64,000 bases of DNA from Ruminococcaceae bacterium BL-6 (GTDB taxonomy: Bacteria; Bacillota; Clostridia; Oscillospirales; Acutalibacteraceae). A program made the translations under genes and the position numbers. Of this stretch, positions 17,684 through 26,722 are shown piece by piece. Every line of letters starts with the position of its first letter. The first letter of the stretch is position 1. The stretch is taken from positions 2,232,001 to 2,296,000 of the forward strand of contig LR778135.1 of assembly GCA_902810075.1 (NCBI GenBank), given 5' to 3'. The notes under the pieces were generated by a model. It was not told where the DNA came from and ran no database searches. It saw nothing but the letters and a program-made list of their open reading frames with translations.

Positions 17684-18856
17684 TTATTTCAGGCCGTCCA
17701 CAAAATGTTTGATGCGCTTGAGCGCCTCGGTGATATTCTGAATGGAATTGGAGTAGGCCACGCGGACAAAGCCCTCCCCGCAGTCGCCGAAGGCGTTGCC
17801 GGGAACGACCGCGACGCGCTCCGCGTAAATGAGCCGCTTGCAGAATTCTTCCGACGAAAGGCCGGTGCTGCGGATGCACGGGAACACATAGAACGCGCCC
17901 TCCGGCTCGAAGCAGGAGAGGCCCATCGAGTTGAGGCCGTCGACGATCAGGCGGCGGCGCATGTCGTACTGCGCGCGCATCTCGACAATGTCGCCGTCCC
18001 CGTTTTTCATGGCCTCGATCGCGGCGTACTGCGCCATGGTCGGGGCGCTCATGATGGCGTACTGGTGGAGCTTCGTCATCTGGGCGATGACCGGCTCCGG
18101 CCCCATGGCGTAGCCAAGGCGCCATCCGGTCATCGCGAAGGCTTTGGAAAAGCCGTTCACGACGACGGTGTGCTCCTTCATGCCCTTGATCTCCGCAAAG
18201 GAGACGTGAGGGGTATCCCCATAAGTCAGCTCGCTGTAAATCTCGTCGGACAGCACCAGCAGGTTGTGCTCGCGCACCACCTCTGCGATCTCCTCCAGAT
18301 GGCTGCGGCGCATCACGGCGCCGGTGGGGTTGTTCGGGAACGGCAGGACGAGAAGCTTCGTTTTCGGGGTGATCTTTTCGCGCAGCGCCTGCGCCGTCAG
18401 CCGGAAGTCATCCTCCGCCTTCGTTTCCAGGATCACGGGCACCCCGCCCGCCATTTCGGCCATGGGCACATAGCACACGAAACTCGGCTCAGGGATCAGG
18501 ACCTCTTCGCCGGGGTTCACGAGCGTGCGGATGCACAGGTCGATCGCCTCGGAGCCGCCCACGGTGACGACGATCTGCGTTTTGGGGTCGTATTCCACAT
18601 GGTACCGGCGCGCAAACCAGCGCGAGATCTCCTCGCGCAGCTCGAGGAAGCCGCGGTTCGGGGAATACCAGGTCTTCCCCTTTTCCAGCGAGCGGATCCC
18701 CTCCTCGCGCACATGCCACGGCGTGGAGAAATCCGGCTCGCCGATGGAAAGGGAGATCACGTTGTCCATTTCGTTCGCGATGTCAAAAAAGCGGCGGATG
18801 CCGGAGGGCTTGAGCGATACGATTTTCCGATTCATCAGAGAAGCATAATCAGTCAC
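17684..18856 (-). CDS. PLP-dependent class I/II aminotransferase
   Basis: Aspartate/aromatic-type aminotransferase of fold type I. The PLP lysine is in NGFSKAFAMTGWRLGY, and the cofactor motif SDEIYSELTYG and FPNNPTGAVM are present. Length 390 aa. The start is GTG at 18856 with AAGGAG 8 nt upstream; it overlaps the Lrp gene by 8 nt. An ATG seven codons later has no ribosome site. Pairing with an Lrp/AsnC regulator suggests amino-acid-responsive control. The substrate cannot be decided from sequence; close relatives are called aspartate, alanine or aromatic aminotransferase. Confidence 0.88.
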   Translation of the reverse strand: MTDYASLMNRKIVSLKPSGIRRFFDIANEMDNVISLSIGEPDFSTPWHVREEGIRSLEKGKTWYSPNRGFLELREEISRWFARRYHVEYDPKTQIVVTVGGSEAIDLCIRTLVNPGEEVLIPEPSFVCYVPMAEMAGGVPVILETKAEDDFRLTAQALREKITPKTKLLVLPFPNNPTGAVMRRSHLEEIAEVVREHNLLVLSDEIYSELTYGDTPHVSFAEIKGMKEHTVVVNGFSKAFAMTGWRLGYAMGPEPVIAQMTKLHQYAIMSAPTMAQYAAIEAMKNGDGDIVEMRAQYDMRRRLIVDGLNSMGLSCFEPEGAFYVFPCIRSTGLSSEEFCKRLIYAERVAVVPGNAFGDCGEGFVRVAYSNSIQNITEALKRIKHFVDGLK

Positions 18857-19334
18857 GGAAGACACTCCTTCTCTCGTCGCTTTCCTCACCGGAACCAAGG
18901 CTGACGCCGCCGTCCTTGAAGCGGGTCAGGATAAAGTGGGTCGCCGTGGAAACGACCGAATCCAAAGTAGCGAGGCGGCGCATGACGAAATTGGCGATCT
19001 GCTGCATGCTCTGCCCGTGTACGACGACGGAAAGGTCGTAGCCGCCGGACATCAGATAGACGCTTTCCACCTCGTCGAATTTCATCACGCGGTGCGCGAT
19101 ATCGTCGAAGCCGGTATCCGGCTTCGGGTTCACCTTCAGCTCGATCAGCGCGGTCGCCTTGTTCTCATCCACCTTTTCCCAGTCGATCAGCGTGCGGTAG
19201 CCCCGGATGACCCCCCTTTTCTCATAGTCGGCGATCTGGTCCTGCACCTGCCCTTCGGTGCGGCCGAGCATCACCGCAAGCTGAGCCGTCGAAAGCCTCG
19301 CGTTTTCGCTCAAAAGGTTCAGTAATTTGTCCAT
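18849..19334 (-). CDS. Lrp/AsnC-family transcriptional regulator
   Basis: Amino-acid-sensing DNA-binding protein, 161 aa. The N-terminal helix-turn-helix is LLNLLSENARLSTAQLAVML (about residues 4-23) and continues to GVIRGYRTLI. The C-terminal half is the ligand-binding RAM domain, with DIAHRVMKFDEVESVYLMSG. GGGAGG lies 7 nt before the ATG. It is translationally coupled to the aminotransferase gene it probably controls. Confidence 0.92.
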   Translation of the reverse strand: MDKLLNLLSENARLSTAQLAVMLGRTEGQVQDQIADYEKRGVIRGYRTLIDWEKVDENKATALIELKVNPKPDTGFDDIAHRVMKFDEVESVYLMSGGYDLSVVVHGQSMQQIANFVMRRLATLDSVVSTATHFILTRFKDGGVSLGSGEESDERRSVFRD

Positions 19335-19370
19335 TGTTTTTCCTCCCTTTATAGAAATGGTGCGGGCCCG

Positions 19371-20225
19371 CTACTGGATGGGGATCAGATGCGGTTCCCG
19401 GCCGATAAAAATGGTGAATTCGGAAAAGCCGGCCGCCTGCAGCAGGGAAAGGCCGGTCTCAATGCCCGCGCCGACATCCGCCCAGCGGTGCGCGTCGGAG
19501 CCGATCGTGACATACCGCCCGCCGAGCCGGTGGAACCGCTTCAGCACGGAAAGCGGCGGCAGGGTATCCCCGATCTTCTGGCGCAGGCCGGACGTGTTGA
19601 TTTCGAGCGCCTTATGGTTCCGTACCAGAAGCTCCAGCACCGTGTCGACCTTGTCCTGAACGCTGCAAAGGCAGTCGTCGGGGCTCTGCCGGACGGCGAG
19701 GTAGCGAAGCGGATAAGTCAGGTGCGCCAGGGAATCGAAGCCGTTCCACAGCGCCATCTGGGTCAGCTCGTCAAAATAGCGGCCGAGCAGCTGCGCGGTA
19801 TCGAACCGTTCGGGATCGAGAAAATAGAAGTCATCCATCTCCTTCAGGTTATGGAGGGAGCCCAGCACGAAATCGAATTGACAGGCGGAAAGGACGTCGC
19901 GGGCCGCATCCAGATTCTGTGTCGGCTGCCCCAGCTCCACCCCCGCGTAAACGCGCAGGCGGCCGCGGAAGACCGCAGCGGCCTTTTTCGCCTCGAAAAA
20001 AGAGCGGCGGATAGAACGGTCGTATCCCTCCTGATAATAAGTATTGCATTCGCAGTGATCGGTCATGGCGACCGCGCACAGCCCCAGCCGGGCGGCGCTT
20101 TCACACATCATGATGGTCGGATCGCGGCCGTCGCGCGAGCAGTCGCTGTGCACATGGCAGTCCGAGATGTAACGATACCTGATGATTTTCCCTCCGTTCC
20201 TGGATTCTGAAAAGGGGCGGAGCAT
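19371..20225 (-). CDS. PHP-domain phosphoesterase, histidinol-phosphatase-like
   Basis: Metal-dependent phosphoesterase of the PHP superfamily, HisK/HisJ type. Metal-binding motifs are visible: DCHVHSDCSRDG at the N-terminus, AMTDHCE, GVELGQ, LGSLHNL, and GSDAHRWADVG near the C-terminus. No other histidine gene is nearby, so it may act on another phosphate. The start is uncertain. ATG at 20225 has only a weak GGCAGG, whereas a good GGAGG sits 7 nt before an in-frame ATC at about residue 15. I list the longer form. Confidence 0.82.
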   Translation of the reverse strand: MLRPFSESRNGGKIIRYRYISDCHVHSDCSRDGRDPTIMMCESAARLGLCAVAMTDHCECNTYYQEGYDRSIRRSFFEAKKAAAVFRGRLRVYAGVELGQPTQNLDAARDVLSACQFDFVLGSLHNLKEMDDFYFLDPERFDTAQLLGRYFDELTQMALWNGFDSLAHLTYPLRYLAVRQSPDDCLCSVQDKVDTVLELLVRNHKALEINTSGLRQKIGDTLPPLSVLKRFHRLGGRYVTIGSDAHRWADVGAGIETGLSLLQAAGFSEFTIFIGREPHLIPIQ

Positions 20226-20463
20226 AAAAGCCTGCCCGGCGGTTTTCGTTCGATGATTCCTATCTTATCATAAAAGGCACAAAAATGACAGATTCCCGCG
20301 CAAAAATTTTTTAGACAAAGCCGCGCTGCGCCGGGCGGGGAAAAGCGCGGGCAGCCTTTTCGGATCCCGGGCGTCTCCGGCGCCGGGCGGCGCAGTTTCG
20401 GCCGAAACGGATAAGCCCCTTGATTTTTCCGGCGAAACCCGGAAAATGGGCCCGTGTTCTCCC
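20226..20463. other. Non-coding gap between divergent operons
   Basis: No supported gene in the 415-nt gap 20226-20640. Its left half is an AT-rich segment followed by GC-rich sequence, with no clear minus-strand promoter for the PHP gene. The right half holds a plus-strand promoter and a hairpin repeat, listed separately. Confidence 0.5.
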
Positions 20464-20492
20464 TTGACAGACGACTGTTTGTCATTCATAAT
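20464..20492 (+). promoter_or_regulatory. Promoter of the ACT/UPF0210 operon with operator-like dyad
   Basis: TTGACA (20464-20469), 17 nt, CATAAT (20487-20492). An inverted repeat GACAGAC-gact-GTTTGTC (20467-20484) spans the -35 edge and spacer. That is a placement typical of repressor operators. Confidence 0.65.
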
Positions 20493-20522
20493 AATAGAAT
20501 CATGCTTCACGCTATTCTCACC

Positions 20523-20582
20523 GCGGCAATTCCGCTTATGATTGCGTTGTTCCTCCCCGCCGAAGGCGGGGAGGAACAACGC
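20523..20582. repeat. Dispersed hairpin-plus-tail repeat, copy B
   Basis: A perfect 18-bp stem (20544-20561 with 20565-20582, loop GAA). Overlapping its left arm is a 24-nt segment (20523-20546) whose reverse complement is identical to 46829-46852. It lies in the 5' leader of the ACT/UPF0210 operon, between promoter and first gene. No T-run follows. Confidence 0.75.
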
Positions 20583-20640
20583 AGGGAGTGCCGTCATTCT
20601 TAAAATTTCGACGTTTTACGCCTGAGGAGGAGCTTTCACT

Positions 20641-20910
20641 ATGCGCGCTGTCATCACGGTTATCGGAAAGGATATGGTCGGAATTCTCGCCCGCGTTTCC
20701 ACCATCTGTGCGGAAAGCGGGGTCAATGTCATAGAGGTCACCCAGTCGGTGATGCAGGACCTGTTCGTCATGATCATGATGGTGGACATTTCCAAATCCA
20801 ACATCCCGTTCAGCGAACTCTCCGACCGGCTGAACGGGATGGGGGATGAGCTGGGGCTCACCATCCACACCATGCACGAAGACATTTTCAACGCCATGCA
20901 CCGAATTTAA
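20641..20910 (+). CDS. ACT domain protein (UPF0237 type)
   Basis: An 89-aa stand-alone ACT domain ([20 protein letters not shown], then [13 protein letters not shown]). Such domains bind amino acids or other small ligands and often partner another protein. GAGGAGG lies upstream of the ATG. The next gene, UPF0210, starts 38 nt downstream. This ACT-UPF0210 pair is widely conserved in Firmicutes, and its function has not been established. Confidence 0.9.
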   Translation: MRAVITVIGKDMVGILARVSTICAESGVNVIEVTQSVMQDLFVMIMMVDISKSNIPFSELSDRLNGMGDELGLTIHTMHEDIFNAMHRI

Positions 20911-20948
20911 AAATCCCCGGGATTTTTCGGAAAGGAACCGCGAAAACC

Positions 20949-22307
20949 ATGATTAATTCCCATGACATACTGGAAACGATCAATATGATCGACAATGAGA
21001 ACCTGGATGTGCGGACGATCACAATGGGTATCTCCCTGCTGGACTGCATCGATCCCGACATCGACGCCGCCTGCCGCAAGGTTTACGACAAAATCTGCCG
21101 CTATGCCTCGAACCTTGTGAAAACGGGCGAGGACATCAGCAAGGATTACGGCATCCCGATCATCCACAAGCGGATCTCGGTGACCCCCGTCTCGATGATC
21201 GCCGCGGCATGCCCCGACAAGAGCCCGGTGCGCCTGGCGCGGGCGCTCGACCGCGCCGCCAGGGCCGTCGGCGTCAACTTCATCGGCGGCTATTCCGCGC
21301 TCGTCCACAAGGGGTTCGGCCCCGGGGACTACGCGCTGATCGAAAGCATTCCGGAGGCGCTGAGCACCACCGAATTCGTCTGCTCCTCCGTGAACATCGG
21401 CACCACCAAGGCCGGCATCAACATGGACGCCGTCGGGAAGATGGGCCGCGTCGTGCGCGAAACGGCACAGGCGACGGCGGACCGCGACTGCATCGGCGCC
21501 GCAAAGCTGGTCGTCTTCTGCAACGCGCCCGAAGACAACCCCTTTATGGCCGGGGCGTTCCACGGCCCCGGAGAACCCGACTGCGTTATCAACGTCGGCG
21601 TCTCGGGGCCGGGGGTCGTGCGCGCGGCGCTCGCCAAAGCCGGGGACTGCGACATCACGGCGGTGGCCGACCTGATCAAAAAGACCGCCTTCAAAATCAC
21701 CCGCATGGGCCAGCTTGTGGCGCAGGAGGCGGCCCGCCGGCTCTGCGTGCCGTTCGGCATCGTCGACCTTTCGCTCGCCCCCACCCCCGCCGTCGGCGAT
21801 TCCGTCGCCCACATCCTCGAAGAGATGGGCCTGGAATCCTGCGGCGCGCACGGGACCACCGCCGCGCTGGCGATTCTGAACGACGCCGTGAAAAAGGGCG
21901 GCATCATGGCCTCTTCCCACGTGGGAGGGCTTTCCGGGGCGTTCATCCCCGTCACGGAGGACGCGGGGATGATCGACGCCGCAAGATGCGGCTCCCTGTC
22001 CATCACAAAGCTGGAGGCGATGACCTCGGTGTGCTCCGTCGGCCTCGACATGATCGCGGTTCCGGGCGACACCCCGGCGGAGGTCATCTCCGCGATCATC
22101 GCGGATGAGGCGGCCATCGGCATGGTCAACAGCAAGACCACCGCGGTCCGCCTGATCCCGGCCATCGGCAAAAAGGCGGGCGACGAGCTGAATTTCGGCG
22201 GGCTTCTGGGCGGCGGCCCCGTGATGGAGGTCAACCGCTATTCCCCCCTGAAATTCATCCGGCGCGGCGGGCGTATCCCCGCCCCGATGCAAAGCCTGAA
22301 AAACTAA
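20949..22307 (+). CDS. UPF0210 / DUF711 family protein
   Basis: A 452-aa conserved protein distantly related to pyruvate-formate-lyase-like folds by family naming. Recognisable blocks are [39 protein letters not shown] and [19 protein letters not shown] near the middle. The C-terminus has the glycine-rich [14 protein letters not shown]. No enzyme activity is assigned to the family. It follows the ACT gene in one operon and is the last gene before the V-ATPase promoter. Confidence 0.9.
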   Translation: MINSHDILETINMIDNENLDVRTITMGISLLDCIDPDIDAACRKVYDKICRYASNLVKTGEDISKDYGIPIIHKRISVTPVSMIAAACPDKSPVRLARALDRAARAVGVNFIGGYSALVHKGFGPGDYALIESIPEALSTTEFVCSSVNIGTTKAGINMDAVGKMGRVVRETAQATADRDCIGAAKLVVFCNAPEDNPFMAGAFHGPGEPDCVINVGVSGPGVVRAALAKAGDCDITAVADLIKKTAFKITRMGQLVAQEAARRLCVPFGIVDLSLAPTPAVGDSVAHILEEMGLESCGAHGTTAALAILNDAVKKGGIMASSHVGGLSGAFIPVTEDAGMIDAARCGSLSITKLEAMTSVCSVGLDMIAVPGDTPAEVISAIIADEAAIGMVNSKTTAVRLIPAIGKKAGDELNFGGLLGGGPVMEVNRYSPLKFIRRGGRIPAPMQSLKN

Positions 22308-22324
22308 CCGGCGCGCCCAATTTA

Positions 22325-22349
22325 AGAAATCGTTTCTCTTCTTTTTTTG
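22325..22349 (+). terminator. Weak terminator-like hairpin after UPF0210
   Basis: AGAAA pairs with TTTCT around TCG, followed by CTTCTTTTTTTG. The stem is only 5 bp, so termination is probably inefficient. Confidence 0.35.
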
Positions 22350-22426
22350 CCTATCATCCACAAAAAACGGCGGGTTTTGAAAAAGAATTATTGTGTCACA
22401 AAGAGCGTTTTCCTTTCCTATTTTGT

Positions 22427-22455
22427 TGTAAAATTATGACAGGCGCGTTATAATG
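22427..22455 (+). promoter_or_regulatory. Promoter of the V-ATPase operon
   Basis: TTGTAA (22427-22432), 17 nt, TATAAT (22450-22455). The roughly 90-nt leader that follows has a small hairpin, GGAATC pairing with GATTCC, just before the AAAGGAGG ribosome site of the first gene. Confidence 0.75.
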
Positions 22456-22548
22456 AGGTACATCGGAATAACGAAAACAACTTTAAAAAGAAATCAAAAA
22501 AGGAATCCTGACGATTCCGATTAAGGCCAAAGGAGGTGCGGTTCCAAT

Positions 22549-22860
22549 ATGCAGGACATGCTGAAAAAGATCGTAGAGATGGATCAGCAGGCCAGAAAGA
22601 TCACAGACGCCGCGCAGCTGGAGAAAATCGACTCTGAGAAGGAAGTTTCCAAAAAGCGGGAGGAAATCCGCGAGCAGTATTTAGCCAGGGCAAGGCACCG
22701 GATCGAGATCAACCGGCCGCTGGAGCAGAAAGCTGCCGAGGAGGACTGGGAAAAAGCGAAAAAGAGAAACGAGGCCCTCGCAAAAGAAATGGATGAGCTG
22801 TACGTGCAAAAGGGCGGGGAATGGATCGACGCCATCGTTGCGAAAGTGATAGGAGAGTGA
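22549..22860 (+). CDS. ntpF: V-type ATPase peripheral stalk subunit (G/H)
   Basis: A 103-aa, almost entirely charged coiled-coil protein. Heptad-like segments such as EKEVSKKREEIREQYLARAR and EEDWEKAKKRNEALAKEMDEL are visible. It would pair with subunit E to form the peripheral stalk that holds the A3B3 head against the membrane. Assignment rests on the coiled coil and on being first in the operon, since sequence conservation in this subunit is low. Confidence 0.78.
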   Translation: MQDMLKKIVEMDQQARKITDAAQLEKIDSEKEVSKKREEIREQYLARARHRIEINRPLEQKAAEEDWEKAKKRNEALAKEMDELYVQKGGEWIDAIVAKVIGE

Positions 22861-22864
22861 TTCC

Positions 22865-23911
22865 GTGCTTTCCAATTTTTCGTCCAACGTCATTCTGGCA
22901 AAAGCGCGCGCCATGTACGGCAGGCGCCTGACCAAAAAAAATTACAGCGACCTTCTGAACTGCCAGAACGTATCCGAAATCGCGCGTTACCTCGTCAACA
23001 ATACGGACTATGCGAAAATCCTTTCGGGCATCAACGACCGCGACATCTACCGCGGCCAGCTGGAAAACCTTCTGAAGCAGAAGCTGTTCGAGGATTCGGC
23101 CGTCCTGTGCCGGTATGAATTTTCGGTGGGGGACATTTTTTCGGGCTATCTGCTGCAGCGCAGCGAGATCGAGCAGATCCTGAACGTCCTGCTCCACCTG
23201 ACCGCGGGGATGCCCTCGGAATATCTTTTTTCCATGCCGATGTTTCTGACGAACCGTTCGCGCATCAACCTGGTTTCGCTTTCGGATGCAAAAAGCTTCG
23301 ACGACATCCTGAACGCCCTGGGCGGCACGCCGTACCGCGCGCTGCTGGAGCCGCTGCGCCCGCAGGCCGGGATGCCGCTGGATTACACGGCGGCGGAAAA
23401 CGCGCTGTACACCCACCTTTACGGCGAGGTCTACGAGATCATCCGGCGCCGGACCCACGGCGAGACCAAAAAGCAGCTTCTGGAAATATTCGATACCTTT
23501 CTGGATCTGACCAATTACATCCGGATCATACGCCTGAAGACCTATTTCCATTCGGGCTACGATTTCATCCGGAATTCGCTGCTCCCCTTCGGGACGCTGC
23601 GGGAAAACCAGATCAACGATCTGATCGCCGCGCAGAGCACGTCCCAGATCCGGCAGGCCATGGAGCAGACTTCCGTCGGGAAGCGCACCAGGAATATCCA
23701 GCACAATTTCACCGACCAGATTTCGTCGCGCGCTATCTACCACGTCTGCCGGCACAGCATCCACTTTTCCAGCCGGCCGTCGGTGGTGATGCTTTCTTAT
23801 ATCTTCCTGACGCAGCTTGAATTGATGGACATCATCAATATTGTCGAGGGAATCCGTTACAAGCTTCCGGCAAATGAAATCAAGAAACTGCTGACGTTTG
23901 CCGATTTTTAA
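22865..23911 (+). CDS. ntpC: V-type ATPase subunit C
   Basis: Funnel-shaped subunit that links the central rotor (D/F) to the membrane c-ring. The 348-aa protein has the family N-terminus (SNVILAKARAMYGRRLTK), three internally similar helical repeats and LLPFGTL in the middle third. Start GTG, with AGGAGAG 7 nt upstream. Here C precedes I and K; in the Enterococcus ntp operon it follows E. Confidence 0.92.
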   Translation: MLSNFSSNVILAKARAMYGRRLTKKNYSDLLNCQNVSEIARYLVNNTDYAKILSGINDRDIYRGQLENLLKQKLFEDSAVLCRYEFSVGDIFSGYLLQRSEIEQILNVLLHLTAGMPSEYLFSMPMFLTNRSRINLVSLSDAKSFDDILNALGGTPYRALLEPLRPQAGMPLDYTAAENALYTHLYGEVYEIIRRRTHGETKKQLLEIFDTFLDLTNYIRIIRLKTYFHSGYDFIRNSLLPFGTLRENQINDLIAAQSTSQIRQAMEQTSVGKRTRNIQHNFTDQISSRAIYHVCRHSIHFSSRPSVVMLSYIFLTQLELMDIINIVEGIRYKLPANEIKKLLTFADF

Positions 23912-23929
23912 GGAAAGGGGTAACTGTTT

Positions 23930-25885
23930 TTGGCCGTCCAGAAAATCAAAATGACGAGTATCATCGGAAGGATGACGGAGCTTGACCAGGTGACGGAAAT
24001 CTGCGGCGAGTCTGAATTCTTTCATCCCGACAACGCCCTGTCGTTTTATTCCGACACTTCCCAGTTTACACCGCTGAGCGAGGAGAACCCTTATGCGGAG
24101 CCCCTGCAGCGGCTGGTCGAATCCACGGCGAAAGTAAAGCGGAAACTGGATTTTGTCCCGCGGAAACCCGGAAAGGAGGATCAGCCCGCCGCAAAGGACG
24201 AAGAGCTGATCTCCTACGCGAACCGGGTCGCCGACGAGATGGAGGACTACCGCCGCAACCGTGAGAAATCGAAGAAAACCATTCAGGAACTGACCCGGTC
24301 GATGGAGGATATCTCCCATTTCACGGGGCTGGAGCTGGACCTGGATGAGATCCGGAAATGCGCCTACATCAAGGTGCGCTTCGGCAGCCTGCCGAAGGAA
24401 AGCTATGAAAAGCTGGATTTCTACAATGAAAATCCCTACGTCATCTTCTTCCCCAGCAGCCACGACGAAACGCAGTACTGGGGGGTCTATTTCGCCCCGA
24501 TCGATCAGGCGGCGGAAGTGGACCGCATCTTTTCCAGCCTGTACTTCAAGCGCGTGAAGCTCGCGAATTACAAGGGCAGCCCGGAAACCGCCCTGAAGCA
24601 GATGGAGGAGGAGCGCAACGCCGAGGGCAAAAGGATTCAGGAAGCCGATTCCCGGTTCAGCGCGCGGTGGAAAAAGGAAAAAAGCCGCTGCTGCGAGATT
24701 TACAGCCGCCTGACGGAACGGAGCGTCTACTTCGGCATCCGCCGCTACGCCGCCCGCTACAACGACAGCTTTATCCTGACCGGCTGGATCCCGGCGGACA
24801 GCGAGGAAAAATTCAAGACCTCGCTCGACCCGCTCCAATCGGTGGAATACACGTTTGAAAACGCGGAGGACAATCTGAACCATTCCCCTCCGGTTCGGCT
24901 GAAAAACAAAAAGCTGTTCCGGCCGTTTGAATATTTCATCGACATGTACGGCCTTCCGTCCTACGACGAGGTCGACCCCACTCCGTTTGTCGCAATCACC
25001 TACATTCTTCTGTTCGGCATCATGTTCGCCGATCTGGGACAGGGCCTCGTCGTTTCCCTGCTCGGGCACTGGATGTGGAAAAAGAAAAAAATGAAGCTCG
25101 GCAGAATCCTGATTCCGTGCGGCATCTGCTCCGCGGTTTTCGGGACGGTATTCGGCTCCTTTTTCGGCTTCGAACATGCGCTCGATCCGCTCTACCGCGG
25201 CGTGTTCGGCCTGAGCAAAAAGCCGTTCGAGGTCATGGAGCCGGTCACGACGAACCTCATCATTTATTCCGCCATCGCCATCGGCCTTGCGCTCGTCATG
25301 ATCGCGATGCTGATCAACATCTATTCCAGCCTGCGGCGAAAACATTACGAAAACGCCCTGTTCGGCCCCAACGGGGCCGCGGGCCTTGTCTTTTACGGCT
25401 CGCTGGTGTTCGGGTTCGGCGGAAAGGCCGCGTTCGGCTGGGATATCGTAAACACCCCTTACATCATCTGCCTGGTGGTGATCCCGCTGGTGCTGATCTT
25501 CTTCCGGGAGGTTCTGGGCGGCCTGATGGAAAAACGCCCGAATTGGAAGCCCGAAAGCTGGGGCGAATACATCATGCAGAACTTTTTCGAGACCTTCGAA
25601 TTCCTGCTGAGCTACATGACGAACACGATGTCTTTCCTTCGTGTCGGCGCTTTCGTCCTGGTGCACGCCGGCATGATGCTGGTCGTGTTCACGCTGGCCG
25701 AAATGATGGGCGGAATCGGCTATGTGCTGGCCGTTCTCATCGGGAACGTCTTCGTTATGGCTCTGGAAGGTTTGCTTGTCGGGATTCAGGTGCTGAGGCT
25801 GGAATTCTATGAAATGTTCAGCCGCTTCTTCGAGGGCGAAGGCCGCGCGTTCCAGCCGGTGATCGCCCGGGAGGAAGCCCAGTGA
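23930..25885 (+). CDS. ntpI: V-type ATPase subunit I (membrane stator a)
   Basis: Provides the ion half-channels and anchors the stalks. Residues 1-330 are the cytoplasmic coiled-coil arms. The C-terminal half holds about seven membrane segments, starting at FVAITYILLFGIMFADLGQG. The conserved arginine segment near the end (LRLEFYEMFSRFFEGEG) contacts the c-ring. Length 651 aa. The start is TTG with AAGGGG 9 nt upstream. Confidence 0.95.
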   Translation: MAVQKIKMTSIIGRMTELDQVTEICGESEFFHPDNALSFYSDTSQFTPLSEENPYAEPLQRLVESTAKVKRKLDFVPRKPGKEDQPAAKDEELISYANRVADEMEDYRRNREKSKKTIQELTRSMEDISHFTGLELDLDEIRKCAYIKVRFGSLPKESYEKLDFYNENPYVIFFPSSHDETQYWGVYFAPIDQAAEVDRIFSSLYFKRVKLANYKGSPETALKQMEEERNAEGKRIQEADSRFSARWKKEKSRCCEIYSRLTERSVYFGIRRYAARYNDSFILTGWIPADSEEKFKTSLDPLQSVEYTFENAEDNLNHSPPVRLKNKKLFRPFEYFIDMYGLPSYDEVDPTPFVAITYILLFGIMFADLGQGLVVSLLGHWMWKKKKMKLGRILIPCGICSAVFGTVFGSFFGFEHALDPLYRGVFGLSKKPFEVMEPVTTNLIIYSAIAIGLALVMIAMLINIYSSLRRKHYENALFGPNGAAGLVFYGSLVFGFGGKAAFGWDIVNTPYIICLVVIPLVLIFFREVLGGLMEKRPNWKPESWGEYIMQNFFETFEFLLSYMTNTMSFLRVGAFVLVHAGMMLVVFTLAEMMGGIGYVLAVLIGNVFVMALEGLLVGIQVLRLEFYEMFSRFFEGEGRAFQPVIAREEAQ

Positions 25886-25938
25886 CCCGCGTTCCGCCAA
25901 TTCATATATGACAAAAAGTTTATCTGGAGGTAAATATT

Positions 25939-26355
25939 ATGAACAACGCATTTCTCTTTTTCCCCGTCGTCGCTCTCGCGGTATCGGTCCTTGTGTCTGT
26001 AAGGGCGGTTAAAAAAGGCAAGAGCGCGAAAAAGGCTTTTGCCACCCAGCTTCTGACCTTCCTCGCCATCTGCGCCGTCTCGTTCGCGGCCCCGGTGGCC
26101 GTGCACGCCGCGACGGCCGGCACGGCGGCCGCTTCCGACGGCGGCCTTGGCATGGGCCTTCTCGCGGCCGCGCTTTCCACCGGCCTCGGCGGAATCGGCG
26201 GCGGCATCGCCGTTGCGGCGGCTTCCCCCGCGGCGATCGGCGCGACATCCGAAGACCCCAAGGCGTTCGGCAAGGCGCTGATCTTCGTCGCTCTGGGCGA
26301 AGGAATCGCGCTGTACGGCCTTCTGATGTCCATCCTGATTCTGAACAAGATTTGA
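25939..26355 (+). CDS. ntpK: V-type ATPase subunit K (proteolipid c)
   Basis: Rotor-ring subunit that carries the ion. At 138 aa it is shorter than the about 156-aa Enterococcus K subunit. Four hydrophobic segments are visible (about residues 4-22, 36-56, 66-95 and 112-136). Only the second pair looks like a real c-hairpin: glycine-rich GLGGIGGGIA, then the ion-binding glutamate E121 in ALGEGIALYG. The first pair lacks glycines and any buried acid. Whether Na+ or H+ is used cannot be read safely. Confidence 0.88.
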   Translation: MNNAFLFFPVVALAVSVLVSVRAVKKGKSAKKAFATQLLTFLAICAVSFAAPVAVHAATAGTAAASDGGLGMGLLAAALSTGLGGIGGGIAVAAASPAAIGATSEDPKAFGKALIFVALGEGIALYGLLMSILILNKI

Positions 26356-26386
26356 CCTTCTCGAACGGAAAGCAGGTGATCTGTTT

Positions 26387-26695
26387 ATGCGCTTTTATCT
26401 GATCAGCGACAACACCGACACTCTGGTGGGGATGCGCCTGGCCGGGATCCCCGGCATTCTGGTGCACGAGGCCGCCGAAGTCCGAAAAGCCCTGAACGAC
26501 GCAGCCGAAATGCAGGATGTCGCCGTGATTCTGATCACGGAACGCCTGCTGGCCCTTTGCCCCGAGCTTGTCTACGACCTGAAGCTGAACCGCAAGCGTC
26601 CGCTGATCGTCGAAATACCCGACCGGCACGGCAACGGCCGTACCAAGGATTCCATTACCCGCTATGTCCGCGAGGCAATCGGAGTGAAAATTTAG
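26387..26695 (+). CDS. ntpG: V-type ATPase subunit F
   Basis: Central-stalk subunit that binds D and modulates activity. The 102-aa protein has the typical alternating fold with MRFYLISDNTDTLVGMRLAGI at the start and VAVILITERL in the middle. It is placed between K and E. Confidence 0.88.
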   Translation: MRFYLISDNTDTLVGMRLAGIPGILVHEAAEVRKALNDAAEMQDVAVILITERLLALCPELVYDLKLNRKRPLIVEIPDRHGNGRTKDSITRYVREAIGVKI

Positions 26696-26722
26696 CCGCC
26701 AATGCGGTGAACGGGGGTTTGA

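Noticed and set aside
17684-18856. Operon control by a T-box or riboswitch
   Set aside because: The upstream gene overlaps it, leaving no leader in which such an element could lie.
22709-25900. A very long open frame antisense to the V-ATPase C and I genes
   Set aside because: It mirrors two clearly conserved genes, has no family resemblance, and arises from codon bias in GC-rich DNA.
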